Position numbers and translations under genes: made by a program. The notes beneath the pieces were generated by a model. It did no database searches and was not told the origin of the DNA. It worked only from the letters and a program-made list of their open reading frames with translations. From Pseudevernia furfuracea (Eukaryota > Ascomycota > Lecanoromycetes > Lecanorales > Parmeliaceae), in assembly GCA_022315425.1 (NCBI GenBank), contig JAIUPT010000028.1, positions 186,001 to 250,000 on the forward strand: a stretch of 64,000 nucleotides of DNA, read 5' to 3'. The number at the start of each line of letters is the position of its first letter. Positions within the stretch are counted from its first letter, which is position 1. Shown piece by piece: positions 1-11,172 of this stretch.

Positions 1-1157
1 GCTCACCTCGAAGAAATCGCACATATCCATCCCTCGACTCAACCAACCCAGCCGCACACCCTCCCCCAACGCCATCATCCACCTACGCCCCCCTCCCCGT
101 GCTTTCCCGCACTGGCCTAATGATCACAGAAGTGCATACTTGCTACTCAGCCACGACAACGAAAGCAGACGATTCGGATGCCAAGCGCACACCAGTTGCA
201 CGCTGTTCGGCAGACAGGAACGGACGATCGCGCCAGTGTTCAATTAAGAAAAGTGCTGTTTACTCCGCTGCTTGCCTGTGAGGCTCAAAGAGTGTACGTA
301 GGGGGGAGAGAGGGGGGGTTCGGCTCAAGAAATTAATATCGTTCAAGAGACTCCAACCAATGAACGGACGAACGAATGAGCAAAATCAACGAATGGAAAC
401 AAAGGGAAAAAAAAATCCCCAGCGCGCGTGTTGTACTGTACTGTAAACGGCTCGATTTTCCCCGCCGCCGATACCCAAAACCCCTTCCCCCCCCCCCCCC
501 CACCCGCCCCCAAAAAAGACAAGACAAAAACCGAGTCAACATCATCGCTAACACTGAAAATCTAACTCAAGAGAAGAAGCTTCAAAACACGACACGAGAG
601 TTCGAGCGAGAGCGAGAGTCATTAGGTATAGTCTCAACAACCCCCCTCGATCAAAGGCGACAGAGCCCAGGAAACAAGTCTGCAGAGGAGGAGGAGGGGG
701 AGAGAGGAGAGTCAGTCATGTATGAGGAGGAATCATGAGTAAGTTGGTGGAAAGAAAAACAATGCAACGCAGCGGGGATCGGGTCCGACATGTTGATCCA
801 TGCGAGAGAGAGAGGGGAGATGGGGGCGAGAGGGTCTTGTGCAGGTGGATTTTTATCTTGGGGGGGGGGAAACTCTGCTCCAAAGGGCTTTCGTGGACAC
901 TGGAAGAAGAGCGCAACTTTCGGTTCCTGGGTCCACGAGGGCTGGAATTCTTCGCCAGTGTCGAAAGCGTTATGCAATGCTTCTTCGCTGCAGATTAGAT
1001 GACCACTAGTTGTAAAGAATGGGGCATAGCAACACGTGGCAGGTTTGGGAGAAAATCCAGGGGGTCTTATATATATTTTTCGTACCTGCTCTATATATTG
1101 CTCTATTCCAATCGCTTCCCGCCTGTCATCACATACTGAGTCACCTCACTCATTGCT
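1..1157. other. intergenic, low complexity
   Basis: I see no gene here. The stretch is purine-rich, with runs of AG and GA repeats, and has a long C-run around 487-503. Short open frames exist on both strands but are made of these simple repeats. It lies downstream of the alcohol dehydrogenase gene, so its right end may hold that gene's 3' untranslated region. Confidence 0.6.
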
Positions 1158-2408
1158 TCATTTCCCAAAGACCTTCTCGTAGCCAGTCAACGTGAATCGG
1201 TATCGTACGTCGTTGACCTTAACTCTCTCCACAGCCTCCTTGCAACCCTTCTCACTGATATCCAGGGTCTCAATCATAGGCTTGATATTCTTCTCGCTAG
1301 CCAATTTCAGCATAGCCAACATCTCCGGCCTGTTACCAATATGGCTTCCTCCCATCTTGGCGCCATTTGGCGCGAAATCCTGCGCCATCATCTGGGGCAA
1401 TGGCTTGTCTGGTAGACCGACGTTGTGAAATTCGCCGTTGACGTTAAGAGTGGACATGTACTCTTGAATGTTGAACTCATTGGTCATATCGGCCGAGTTG
1501 AGGATGAAGTCGAAGGTGAAGGCCCAGGGCTTGGCCCAGTCCTTGTCCTTTGTACAGATGAATTCCTTGGCACCGAGCTTCAGGGCGTCGTCTTTCTTGT
1601 TGGGGCTGTGCGAGAGGGCGTAAACCTCAGCACCGAGAGCAGATGCCCATAGTAGTCCGAAATGACCAAGTCCACCACTAGAGAGCCTGTCAGTCGCCGG
1701 GGTAAGGCTGGCATGATTGAACATGAATACTCACATTCCGAGAATCGCAACCTTCTTTCCTGGTCCAACCTTTGCGCGTACCAGAGGGCTCCATACAGTC
1801 AGACCCGCACACATCATAGGTCCAGCATCCTTTGACTCAATGTTGTCAGGAATTGGGAAGGTAAAGTATTCGTGAGCTCTGATGTGGCTGGAGTATCCAC
1901 CCTGTGCGATCGTCCCATCCTCGTATGGTGCACCGTAGGTATCTGATTGGGAATTAGCAAGCGAGTCCAAGGCAGCAAATTCCTGTAGAGGGTACATACC
2001 GACCATGTGAGGACAGTAGTTCTCGTTGTCCGCCTTGCAAAGTTTGCACTCCAAACAGGCACGGATCTGAGCGCCAACACCAACGCGGTCTCCAACCTTG
2101 ACGGTTGTCACCTTGTCGCCGACTTTGATAGCCTTGCCGATAACTTCATGGCCGACGCAGATCGGGAGCGGGCATTCGCCCCAACCGCCAGTGATGGTAT
2201 GGACATCAGAGCCGCAGACTCCGCAGCATTCAATTTTGATGTCGATATCGCGGTCTTCGAACTTCTTCGGTTTAAACTAGGAATGCGGTCAGGCGACTGT
2301 GGAGGTCAAGCAATTCAATCGGTGGCTGCTCACTTCCTTCTTCTCAAAGTCACTCCATTTGCTTTGATCCTTGATCATGTAGCCCTCGAACATGTCTGGG
2401 TAAGGCAT
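1158..2408 (-). CDS. zinc-dependent, probably NADP(H)-linked alcohol dehydrogenase (ADH6/cinnamyl alcohol dehydrogenase type)
   Basis: The likely role is reversible reduction of aldehydes (aromatic or medium chain) to alcohols in the cytosol. Four exons (2334-2408, 2000-2276, 1735-1942, 1158-1677) are joined by three 57-bp GT-AG introns to give 359 residues, a normal length for the family. The start MPYPDMFEGY is typical of fungal members. Visible motifs are GVCGSD with the first catalytic zinc cysteine, GHEVIG with the histidine and glutamate, a structural-zinc segment with C-x2-C-x2-C spacing and a further cysteine (CLECKLCKADNENYC), and the nucleotide-binding glycine motif GIGGLGHFG split by the third intron. 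The protein ends in TGYEKVFGK. It is divergent from adenylosuccinate synthetase with 418 bp between the starts. The physiological substrate cannot be told from sequence. Confidence 0.93.
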
Positions 2409-2826
2409 ATTGAATTAGGTTTGAGAGTGGTATTGAGTTAGGTATAGGTATGTATATCTTGCAGGAAGTGAATGGTGTCGAAGAGTTTAGATTGTGAGAA
2501 AATAGAGAATGGGAGAATGTTATGGGAAGTATTATTGCTGGAGTTACCTCATGACGGGGTAAGGGGAGATGAATTGTTTACTATCGCAATGAGGTCATGC
2601 CCCACTGCCGGCAGCATTTCCGGCTAGAGTGCGAGTAGCCGAGCAGCCGAGTACCTGTTCCTGACGCGGGGCATAGCACCTCGGCAAACTTGCCTCAGTA
2701 AAGTACTCTACTCAGTGTGACGTGAAATTTGCTTTTCCACTTTGCCTGAGCATTATCATCCATACTCTTACAACTGCTATACATCACACTGCTCTCTCAC
2801 CAATCGCCAGCAATCATTTAGCCACC
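2409..2826. promoter_or_regulatory. divergent promoter region
   Basis: This 418-bp stretch separates the start codons of the alcohol dehydrogenase (-) and adenylosuccinate synthetase (+). It must hold the upstream signals of both. I see no clear factor-binding motif. The adenylosuccinate synthetase start has a good context (GCCACCATGG). Confidence 0.55.
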
Positions 2827-5183
2827 ATGGGTACCATTATCCTCGGCTCTCAATGGGGAGACGAAGGGAAGGGCAAGTTGACAGATCGCCTCCTCAGCGA
2901 ATTATCCTTCGACGTCTGCGCACGGGCAACAGGTGGACATAATGCTGGGCATTCGGTCAGGACAGGTGGTCAGACCTATGACTTTCATCTCTTGCCATCG
3001 GGCTTGATAAACCCCAACACAGACAACCTGATAGGCTCGGGCGTTGTTTTCAGTTCGTATTTCCCCTCAAGCCAATTGAGAGCCCCGAAACATGCTCCCT
3101 CGGAAAGCATAGTGCTGATCTGGACAAATACAACAGACGTTGAAGCCTTCTTTAAAGAACTAACTCAACTTGAATCTCAGGGTGTGCCTCGTCTTCATAC
3201 ACGCATTCATGTCAGCTCTCGATGTCATCTCAATTTCACTCTGCATAGCGCGGTCGACGGCATCTCAGAAGAAGAACTAGGCATGAATCAGATTGGAACG
3301 GTACGTGCAGAATGTGTTTCGGGAGCAAATGGAGGACCTTTTCCCTCAATCTCTCTTACAACTCCACTTCCTCCCTGGAGAAACAATGCTGACTCCGAAG
3401 TCTACAGACCAAAAGAGGTATCGGCCCAGCATATTCAACGAAGGCTGCTCGAGACGGGTTAAGAGTTATTGATCTATATCATGAATCTTTCGAACAAAAA
3501 CTACGTTTGCTAGCAGAAGGTTATCGTAAACGGTACGGCGAGCTTCTCAAATACTCTGTCGAGGATGAGATTCAAAGATTCAAGGGATATAAGGAACAAC
3601 TACGTCCATATGTCGTCGATGCCGTGGAATATATGAAAGTCATCCGAGAGAAGAAACTCTCAATGCTCGTTGAGAGTTCTCAGGCCTTAATGCTCGATCT
3701 GGACTATGGTAGCTATCCATTCTGTACCGCAACGCCATGCTCAATAGGCGGGTGCATCCAAGGTCTAGCGCTCAATCCTTTCGAGATCAAGAACATCATT
3801 GGTGTGGTCAAGGCATATTCTACACGAGTTGGGGGTGGAATGTTCCCAACCGAACAGGGTGGGGACATCGGCAAAATGCTGCAAGAACTCGGCGGAGAAA
3901 TTGTAGGCTATTGACGACAATCATTCTATGTCCTAGCATTTAGATAACTGACGCTCTTCAGGGAGTTTCGACCGGCAGAAAAAGAAGATGTAAGGCACAT
4001 TTCAGAATCTTCCCCCCTCCTCCTCCGGGCCTCAATACACTGGAACAATCAAGCATGACACTGTTCTTGTTGGCTCTGGCGTTGGCACTACGGGCCGTGG
4101 CACCACAATGAACTAGTCTCCGATAAACGCCGGCTCCGGATCGGATTACCAACCCACCCAACTTACCAACCTACCCAACGTCCGTCGCAGCATTGGTGAG
4201 GATGTTTTAAATACCCGCGATACTGGTATTACAGGAGCCACTGGCTCTGGCTATAATCCAAACACTCGCATAGACCGAGATAATATCACGAGTGATACTG
4301 ATCTCAACGACATCGAGGTATGATTGCTGAGGGCTCAGTCTCTCAGATAGGCTCTGGATACGATAGGAATATCCGCGCTGCTGAAATGACGAGCAGTGAG
4401 ACAGGATCCGGTTTGACTGACAATGACTCCGGTATGGGTTCTGGTTACGGCTCAGCCACACGCGATACCTGCCTGACTGGTGGTGCCTTGGGAACGGGCT
4501 CAAGCTACGATTCCAACACTCGCGATACCGGCCCTCCTCCTCTTTACTTCTTTTGATTACTCACAACATATGATAAAGCTGACTCGGAAATGTGCCAGGC
4601 GGGTGGCTCGATCTTGTGGTTCTTCAGTACTCCGCCGCAGTGAATAGTAAGTAGCTTACTCGAGTTTTACTTCCTATTCTCAGTAGAAGTATTAACGAAA
4701 GAATTGATAGACTATACCTCCTTGAACTTGACCAAGCGTAAGTACTCCGTGCTTTATCTTTAGTATACTCTAGAAACTAAATCTTCTAGTTGATGTACTG
4801 GATACATTCCCAACAATTCGAGTGGCTATAGCATATATTACACCTGATGGAGAAAAGATTACAAGTTTCCCAGCAGATCTAAGTCTTGTACGTCGCTTCG
4901 ATTAACGTACTATATTTTCGCCGTCTAACTTGTCACCTAGCTTGCTAAATGTACGGTTGAATACAAAGATTTTCAGGGCTGGCAAAGCTCTACAAAGGGG
5001 GTACGGATATGGAATCAACTTCCGTTACAAGCGCAGGAGTATGTCAAGTTCATCGAGTCATCGATTGGTACCAAGGTGAATTGCGAAAGGGTGTTGAAAA
5101 CTATACTACCGTCCTGATCATTCTCACAGATTGTTTACATTGGAACTGGCCAAGATCGCGAGGATATGATCCTTCGGGAGTAA
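2827..5183 (+). CDS. adenylosuccinate synthetase (ADE12 type)
   Basis: The enzyme makes adenylosuccinate from IMP, aspartate and GTP, the first committed step to AMP. Nine exons are 2827-3052, 3137-3300, 3408-3902, 3962-3989, 4599-4646, 4711-4737, 4790-4887, 4941-5075 and 5130-5183. They total 1275 bp, or 424 residues, close to the family's roughly 430. Landmarks are the phosphate loop GSQWGDEGKGK at residues 4-14, GGHNAGH, the IGTT..RGIGP segment, VKAYSTRVGGG, the IMP-loop STGRKRRCGWLD (split by intron 4) and the GTP-specificity motif NLTKLDVLD. It ends in YIGTGQDREDMILRE. The segment usually reading EGANA or EGAQG is ESSQA, keeping the glutamate and glutamine. Intron 4 (3990-4598) is 609 bp against about 52-107 bp for the others and holds foreign coding-like repeats. 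Read without splicing the gene looks truncated, but all joins keep frame. Confidence 0.92.
4210..4532 (+). repeat. degenerate coding-like repeats inside adenylosuccinate synthetase intron 4
   Basis: Broken reading frames inside the intron translate to repeated units of the type GSGY-x-x-NTRDTG, for example GSGYNPNTR, GSGYDRNIR, GSGYGSATRDT and GSSYDSNTRDTG. A stop at about 4319-4321 splits them. This looks like a decayed piece of a Gly/Ser/Thr/Asp repeat protein gene captured in the intron. Hydrophilic stress-type fungal proteins have repeats of this general kind, but no name can be given safely. Confidence 0.6.
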
Positions 5184-8160
5184 TTGTTACGGGGCTATTC
5201 TGTCAGTTCCGTTCAAAAACATCTGGGACGCGTCCTAATCTAAGACCCAAATGGTCAAAAGTCGTACTATTTGTAAGAACTCTACTAACATTTCCCCTAG
5301 GTTGGCAATTTCCCCTGAGCCTATGTACAAAGACTCGAGGCCGTAAGACAAATTTACCAACTCACTCCTCACAGACCAACTGTTTACGGGGATTTGACTT
5401 GGCGTGATCGCCGAATTTCATGTACATAAATCCATTCTTGCATGCAAATCATAGGAGGCAGGCTCTCTTGTGCTCTTGTGACGTGTCAGCGGCTCAGTCC
5501 TTCATTTCGCTCTTTAGCTAACCTCAACTCCTATGGACTCGCCGAATCCTATATGACTTTTTAAGACCTCCAACGTTTCAATTGTGGAGTGGTTGGATCC
5601 ACTAACTAGTGATCTCAGAGAATATCTCAGGACCGCACAAACTTGGACTTGCGAAATCCACAATCGGTACTGTAGCACGGCCTGATGTTATAGTATCCCA
5701 TCCGAGATTGACATGTAGCTTCAACCCAGCCGCATCAGAGTCCGGGTGCTGCTGCTGCATACCTAATCTACCTTAATCATAGGCACGCTCGCTGGATCTA
5801 TCATTCGTCAGGAAGGGGTCCAAAAGTTTCATCCTTGAAAGTGCTGCAACGAACTCCACTTTGGGTTAAACGCTGACAAGTCTCACAGCTGCTCCCCATT
5901 TCTCAGGTTCCGAATCCGGAGAAGGAGCATGCATGGTCCGAGGCCAGTTCCAGCGGACCGACCTCGTTTTACATCCCGGTCGGACCGTCCTCCGTAGGAA
6001 CGATGATGCTCCTCGGACGACTTTCACCGGGGGGCGTTTCCTTTCAGGAGGGTCGGTCTCACCTGGCGTCCGTCCACAAAGACTCAAGCGGGTGATCCGT
6101 TGGCGAGCCCTCGATCCGGGGAGGAGCCTCACAGGAGCATTCGCGCAGGGTTTCCAGCACCGGGTCTGGAGTTCGGGGAGGGTTCCCTTTCGAAAGTAAC
6201 CCTCTGATATGGGCTCCACTCTCCCAGCTCCCCCGGCGAGGAGCGTCAGCGACGAGTGGGGGAGCGACAATCTTCCGCGAAGCGGGAACAATCTTCTGCG
6301 AAGCAGTAATTAATAATCACTCTCTCAGTCGAACCCGCCTAGGCACTGTCTCCTGCGCTTTCCTGTTGGCTTAAAGCTAGACTTGCCAGCATTTGGGTCT
6401 CTGCGAAGGCCATATTCTGGGGTAGAACATGGGCATCCTTCAGATATCAACACTGCCTTCGTCGATTCCCCGACACTTGAGTCAGGATCTGGCAGATCAT
6501 CTGCCAACACGTCTTCAAGGGTCTGACCTTTGGCAAGGCTAGGTACTCGCAAAGGATCTTGCCAAGATTCCGGGCTTGACCGGTTCGGGCCTGGCATGCA
6601 AGAAGCAGCAGCTTAGAAATGTACTAGCTGAAAGCGCTACATCAAGGCCATGACGAGACTAACCCGGAATGCTCGTTTCAGAGATGAAAGCTGGCAATCT
6701 ATCGTTACACGTGACAAGATTGTACTATGATTGCTGGCGAATACTTCATTACATAGCATAATATAATGATAGCAACACAGCTCGGACTACTCAGTCTCAA
6801 TAGCATACAGCACCACCACAATACTTCCTGAGAGACACGTGGCTTGCATCCGAGGCCTCTAGTGTTGCAGCGAGCTCGAGGGACGATACCCACGATGGGG
6901 CCCAGTGAACTCTCATTTCATGATGACTCAAGGCTCCTCCTCCCTTTCCTGCACGCTTGTCCTGCGAGGTCTTGATAATCTTTCAAGTCTTTTATGCATA
7001 GTGGAACTCCCTAGCAGACAGCCAACTGGGCGTCCATTGTATCAAACATTGTCTGACACGTTTCGCATGCTTTCTTCGACCTCGGACGGTACGCTTCTGT
7101 AGTATTTTTTCTGCCCCCCATAACCTGTCTTGAGATTCGATTCCCAGCGACTCCGAGGCAAACCCATCCTCAGAAAAGGTTCGTGTAGGTAGTGAAGAGG
7201 GAATGCCATCGATAGGGTGGGTGAAAGATCACAGCGGGCTACCGCTCATGTGCAGAGCTAAAGAACTCTCCTTCGCCCTCTCTAGATCCTATGTAGCTTT
7301 TTTGATTTCCTTCTGTTCCCAAATCTTCCGTGAACAGCCAATCGAGCGAGTCCCTATTTTTGTTGAGTATCAGTCTCGATCGAGGGTACTCGTAAGGCGT
7401 ACCGCATATGACGGTTCACATAGCGTGGGGTCTAACAAGAAAGATCCCGAGCAGAGGAGCACCCAAGTATGAATGTGATGGAAGGACAACGAGCAAGGGA
7501 TATCGAGGGATGTGGTGATTTACTGTCAGATCACGCCTTACCAAATTAAGATCTAGCGTAGCCGCTTTACCCGAACACGGTAATTCACGTAGGCCAAGTG
7601 ATGCCAAGGATTACGGTAGGATTTAAAGTAGAAGTAGAATGTGGGGAATCCTTGAATCCTTGTATCCTTGAATCCTTGTATCCTTGAAAAAAGGGTGGGT
7701 GGCAGGGTGCAGCTCTTGCAGCCTGCAGCTGTTTGGCTTGCAGTTGTTTTATTCAAACCACTGGCGCGCCATTGAAAAGCTGCCGTCAGATCAAAAACAC
7801 CAGCGGTGATCATCGGCTCTACTACCGTACTTTGCTGCTTCTTGCGTCTTTCGATCATCTCAACCCCGTCCTCCCTGCTCAGCAAATGCGTGGTTTGCAA
7901 GGTGCTCCGCACTGAATCCGGTGAATTAGGATACCCCGCTTGTAGGGTTGGCACGAGGGGCACATGCGGGATCGCGATGCTCCGAAATAGAAAGAGATGC
8001 AGTGCCTGCGAAGTTTGTTTTTGGTTGGAGAGGAAGTTGTACGTAGTAGATAATATCGCAATGAATCCTGGTTTTTCCGCATTTGACAACTCTGAGTTGT
8101 GTGAGTGAGAACTGGTTCCATCCTAAGCTCTGGAAAAACAACTTTTCAACCTCCGCCAAC
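5184..8160. other. gene-poor region, nothing recognised
   Basis: This 3-kb stretch holds no open frame I can defend. At 5880-6320 there is a GC-rich patch that ends in two near-identical neighbouring words (CTTCCGCGAAGCGGGAACAA then CTTCTGCGAAGCAG). At 7200-7540 the base composition is mixed and an open frame has no recognisable domain. A 177-codon open frame on the minus strand at 7553-8089 overlaps the 8-bp repeat and the upstream region of the next gene and is not accepted as a gene. Confidence 0.5.
7649..7688 (+). repeat. 8-bp minisatellite, five units
   Basis: Five head-to-tail 8-bp units alternate TCCTTGAA and TCCTTGTA without a break. It lies about 470 bp upstream of the BDH1-like gene. 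Confidence 0.95.
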
Positions 8161-9507
8161 ATGATGAAAGCACTTCGATTTCATGGTCAAAGGGACATTC
8201 GGCTCGACGATGTTCCTATTCCACAGTGCGGAAGGGGTCAGGTGAAGGTGTGTCGGCACTGCTTTCACAATGTTGGACGAACAAACCGACTGAGCACACT
8301 CTTTAGGTCAGACCAGCCTATGTCGGCATCTGTGGGACGGGTATGACTGATGGAGGCTCACTATCGTGGGGGAAACAGCGCTGACGAAGATGATCCAGAT
8401 CTGCACGAGTACCTTGGAGGCGCCAACATCATGCCCACAACTCCTCATCCGATTACCAATGAGATGGTACCCCTGACACTCGGTCATGAATTCAGCGGAG
8501 TAGTAGAGGAAGTCGGCGAGGGCGTATATGACATCAAGATCGGAGCAAAAGTCACAATCCAGCCCATCATATACGATGGGACGTGCGGTGCGTGTCGGGA
8601 GGGGTATATCAACTGTTGTGACAATAACGGCTTCGTGGGTCTTAGCGGCGAGTATATTGATCCTCCAACATCGGACTCCGAGCTAATCACACATCGTAGG
8701 CTGGGGCGGTGGACTCTCCGAGCACGTGGTCGTGCCTCGAAAAGCCGTGTACGGGGTTCCTGACAACGTTTCCATGGAGGTCGCAGGTGGGTAACTCCTT
8801 TGCTTGCAGGCTATTGGCTGATGCTCTAGCCCAGCACTGGTGGAACCATTGGCCGTAGCATGGCATGCCGTCAATATAAGCCCATTCAAGAAGGGAGATT
8901 CGGTCTTAATCTTGGGAGGTGGTCCCATCGGACTCGCAGTGATCCAGGTTTTGAAAGCCAGAGGCGCCGAGAAGATCATCGTGTCCGAGATGGCGCCGCG
9001 ACGAAAGCAGTTCGCAAAACAATTCGGGGCTCACTATGTGCTGGATCCGTCAAAAGACGACGTGGTTGCTTGTGTGAAGGAAGTTTGTGACGGGCAAGGT
9101 GCTAACGTGGCTTTCGATGCAGCGGGGGTACAGGCTGGGCTTGATCAAGCCATACAGGCCATTCGTGCTAGAGGCACCCTCGTCAATATTGCAATCTGGG
9201 AGAAAACCGCAACCATCACGCCCAATTGGTTGTGTTTCAGAGAGAGGACATATATGGGTGTTGCGACATATCAAGAGGGAGACTTTCAAGACGTGTTGGA
9301 TGCAATCTCCTCCGGTAAGTCAAGGTACTTAAGACAAAAGTCAAAAGTCAAATGCAGCGTCTAACTTCTTCAATCTTAGGAAGGCTTCAGCCAGCATCCA
9401 TGATCACCGGGAAAATCCAAATGGATGAGGTTGAAGAGAAAGGGTTCAAGGCACTGATCAATGACAAAGACAATCATGTCAAGATCCTCGTCGAGGTTAG
9501 CCGCTGA
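8161..9507 (+). CDS. zinc-dependent dehydrogenase, (R,R)-butanediol dehydrogenase (BDH1) type
   Basis: Members oxidise 2,3-butanediol to acetoin, or related polyols, with NAD(H). The true substrate here is inferred only from similarity. Exons are 8161-8247, 8307-8340, 8399-8647, 8700-8786, 8835-9314 and 9380-9507, giving 354 residues. Motifs in order are GICGTDLHEYLGG with the zinc cysteine, LGHEFSG with histidine and glutamate, a structural-zinc segment TCGACREGYINCC, GLSGWGGGLSEHVVVP, ALVEPLAVAWHAV and the nucleotide-binding GGGPIGLAVIQ. The protein ends LVEVSR. The third intron (8648-8699) begins GCGAGT and ends TAG, so it is of the GC-AG class. A GT start nearby would break the conserved GLSGWGGG frame. 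The start could be either of two adjacent ATGs. Confidence 0.93.
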
Positions 9508-10003
9508 TGTCAATAGGCCGGGTCATAGGAACGTAGGCGGAAGGAAGTCCGTTGCTGCGCCTTACCGATGCAAATTATGTACGTGAGGACTCGCGGTATT
9601 GAACTGATTCTCGATCGTCTTTCAATTGTCTTACACCGCGCCTGCCAAAAGACCCTCACAGTACTTGCTATCCATCAACTTCATTCCCTTTTTGTCGTCT
9701 GGTGGATAGGGTGTGAATTTGCTAGCAGTAGCATAAGATTGCCTTCCATGATTTGATTTGCAGGCTTCGAGATAGCTCTGTCGATGCCTCAAATGGCGCT
9801 GCTCTCATCAAGTGCCTCATAACGTGTCTTACAAATGATATGAAAGACCTTGAGACCTTAGGACTGGTGGTGGTTGACGAGCCGTTCAAACTACCGTGAA
9901 TGGACACGCTGTGTCAATGCAGAACAGTTCAAAGTGACGAAGTGATAGAGTCACATAATCAAATAGCTAGGATGTATAGGATTGATCCTTGGACGTGTTG
10001 TGT
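9508..10003. other. convergent intergenic region
   Basis: This lies between the 3' ends of the BDH1-like gene (+) and MHF1 (-). I see no gene. It probably holds both 3' untranslated regions. Confidence 0.6.
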
Positions 10004-10505
10004 CTATCGACGTTTTCTGCGTTTCGATTGGTCGACGTTTTGCTTGTCCATGTAGCTCCTGAGCACAGTCTCTAGGCCCTCATTTCGGCGAGATAGAAGC
10101 ATCACATCGTCCGTGGATATAGTCGACCGCCCAGCATGTCTTATACATGATATCAGCCTGTTAGATTCCTTGTAAAGATAGAGAAATCGCGGACTTAGCG
10201 AAGCTCTTCAAATCCGAGCTAACATTCTCTATCATTGAGGAACTTTGTCAGCATGTGCACGGACTTTTGCTGTCACAGGCACTTGTAGCCTACCAATCTG
10301 TGCCCAAACCATTTCTGTCAACGCCCCAATGAATTGTGGTGTAGCATTGACACCAAGCTTGAGCGTCTCTTCGTCCACTATCTTGCCGATCGAGAACCAC
10401 AGGGCGGACTTAAGGCGCTGTATAAAGACGTCAGCAGGCCGTGAGAAGTTAAAGCAGTGTAGAAGAGTATACATCTTCTAGCGCTTGCTCCTCGCCCTCC
10501 GCCAT
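10004..10505 (-). CDS. mhf1: CENP-S / MHF1 histone-fold protein
   Basis: The family partner of CENP-X (MHF2), it acts at kinetochores and with Fanconi M-type helicases in DNA repair. Four exons (10473-10505, 10294-10417, 10195-10228, 10004-10139) encode 108 residues, typical for the family. The first exon gives only 11 residues (MAEGEEQALED) and would be missed by simple open-frame calls. The histone fold reads RLKSALWFSIGKIVDEE, then TPQFIGALTEMVWAQIENVSSDLKSFAKHAGR, then the conserved STISTDDVMLLSRRNEGL. A basic tail KRRKRR follows. Intron 3 starts GTCCGC, a weak donor, but frame and conservation support it. The gene is divergent from a PGA2-like gene. Confidence 0.88.
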
Positions 10506-10800
10506 AGGTAGGGATGTTTGTACTCGAGTTGTGGAACGGGGAACAAGTTCGCGATTGTAAAGATGCGCCAAGCCTTTTGGCAGGCCAAGTGAGCAAGCAC
10601 AAGGGGCAAGAGCGCCCTGTACGAGTACACTGTCCTAGGAATCTGGGCTTCAAAGATTATTAGAAAGTGCACTTGCATCACCAGATATACCTACTATAAT
10701 TACAAGACTACAGGACTACGAGCAGCATATAGCACTTCCTCTACCAAGTCACGGCTATGCCATTGTGTATGTGTACAAGCTTTCGAAGTTTGGCTGCCAC
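10506..10800. promoter_or_regulatory. divergent promoter between MHF1 and PGA2-like gene
   Basis: About 300 bp separate the two start codons. No specific motif is recognised. Confidence 0.45.
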
Positions 10801-10818
10801 ATGCTGATGACGGCTACC

Positions 10819-11172
10819 ATGGTAGCATCTGTTGGGAATCCCAACCTCTCAGCGTGGCTCCACGACCTCCCACGTCACGCAAGTGAGACATTCTCTGGAC
10901 TTCTTCCGACCAATAGCCTTCGACTCGTGGCCATTATTGGAGGCTATCTCCTACTAAGACCCCATCTCTCTCGCCTTGCCAGCAGGCGCCAGGCGTCCCA
11001 GCTGCCCCGAAATCCCCAAGGCGTACATGTGCCCGATATGTCGCTCAAGGCCGGCAATCAAGAATCGGAAGATGATAAGGATGAGGAAGCTGTTTTGGGG
11101 ACATCGCGTGCGCCGAAGACACTCCATGCTATCACGAAAAGCGTCGAAGCCCAAGAGTGGAACAAAGGGTGA
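10819..11172 (+). CDS. small PGA2-like membrane protein
   Basis: PGA2 is an essential yeast nuclear-envelope/ER protein involved in protein trafficking. The match rests on one segment, LRLVAIIGGYLLLRPHLSRLA at about residues 35-55, which resembles the family's RLV-x2-GGY-x-LLRPYL membrane segment, followed by an acidic region (ESEDDKDEEA). The family's usual tail with WGKKAR and a basic helix is not clear: the frame ends after AQEWNKG, and a neighbouring frame reads on in basic residues for a few codons. I chose the ATG with the best context (GCTACCATGG). In-frame ATGs at 10801 and 10807 are alternatives. Length is 117 residues, slightly short. Confidence 0.5.
   Translation: MVASVGNPNLSAWLHDLPRHASETFSGLLPTNSLRLVAIIGGYLLLRPHLSRLASRRQASQLPRNPQGVHVPDMSLKAGNQESEDDKDEEAVLGTSRAPKTLHAITKSVEAQEWNKG

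Noticed and set aside
333..1009. Several open frames on both strands at the left end
   Set aside because: They consist of purine-rich simple sequence and C-runs, with no domain and strong overlap between frames.
2722..3462. Adenylosuccinate synthetase as a truncated pseudogene
   Set aside because: All missing pieces were found downstream in order once introns were placed, including the large intron 3990-4598.
7203..7540. A stretch that at first resembled the end of a mitochondrial group II intron
   Set aside because: The expected domain V pairing is not present and the base composition is not mitochondrial-like.
7553..8089. 178-codon open frame on the minus strand
   Set aside because: It runs through the 8-bp minisatellite and the promoter side of the BDH1-like gene and has no recognisable domain.
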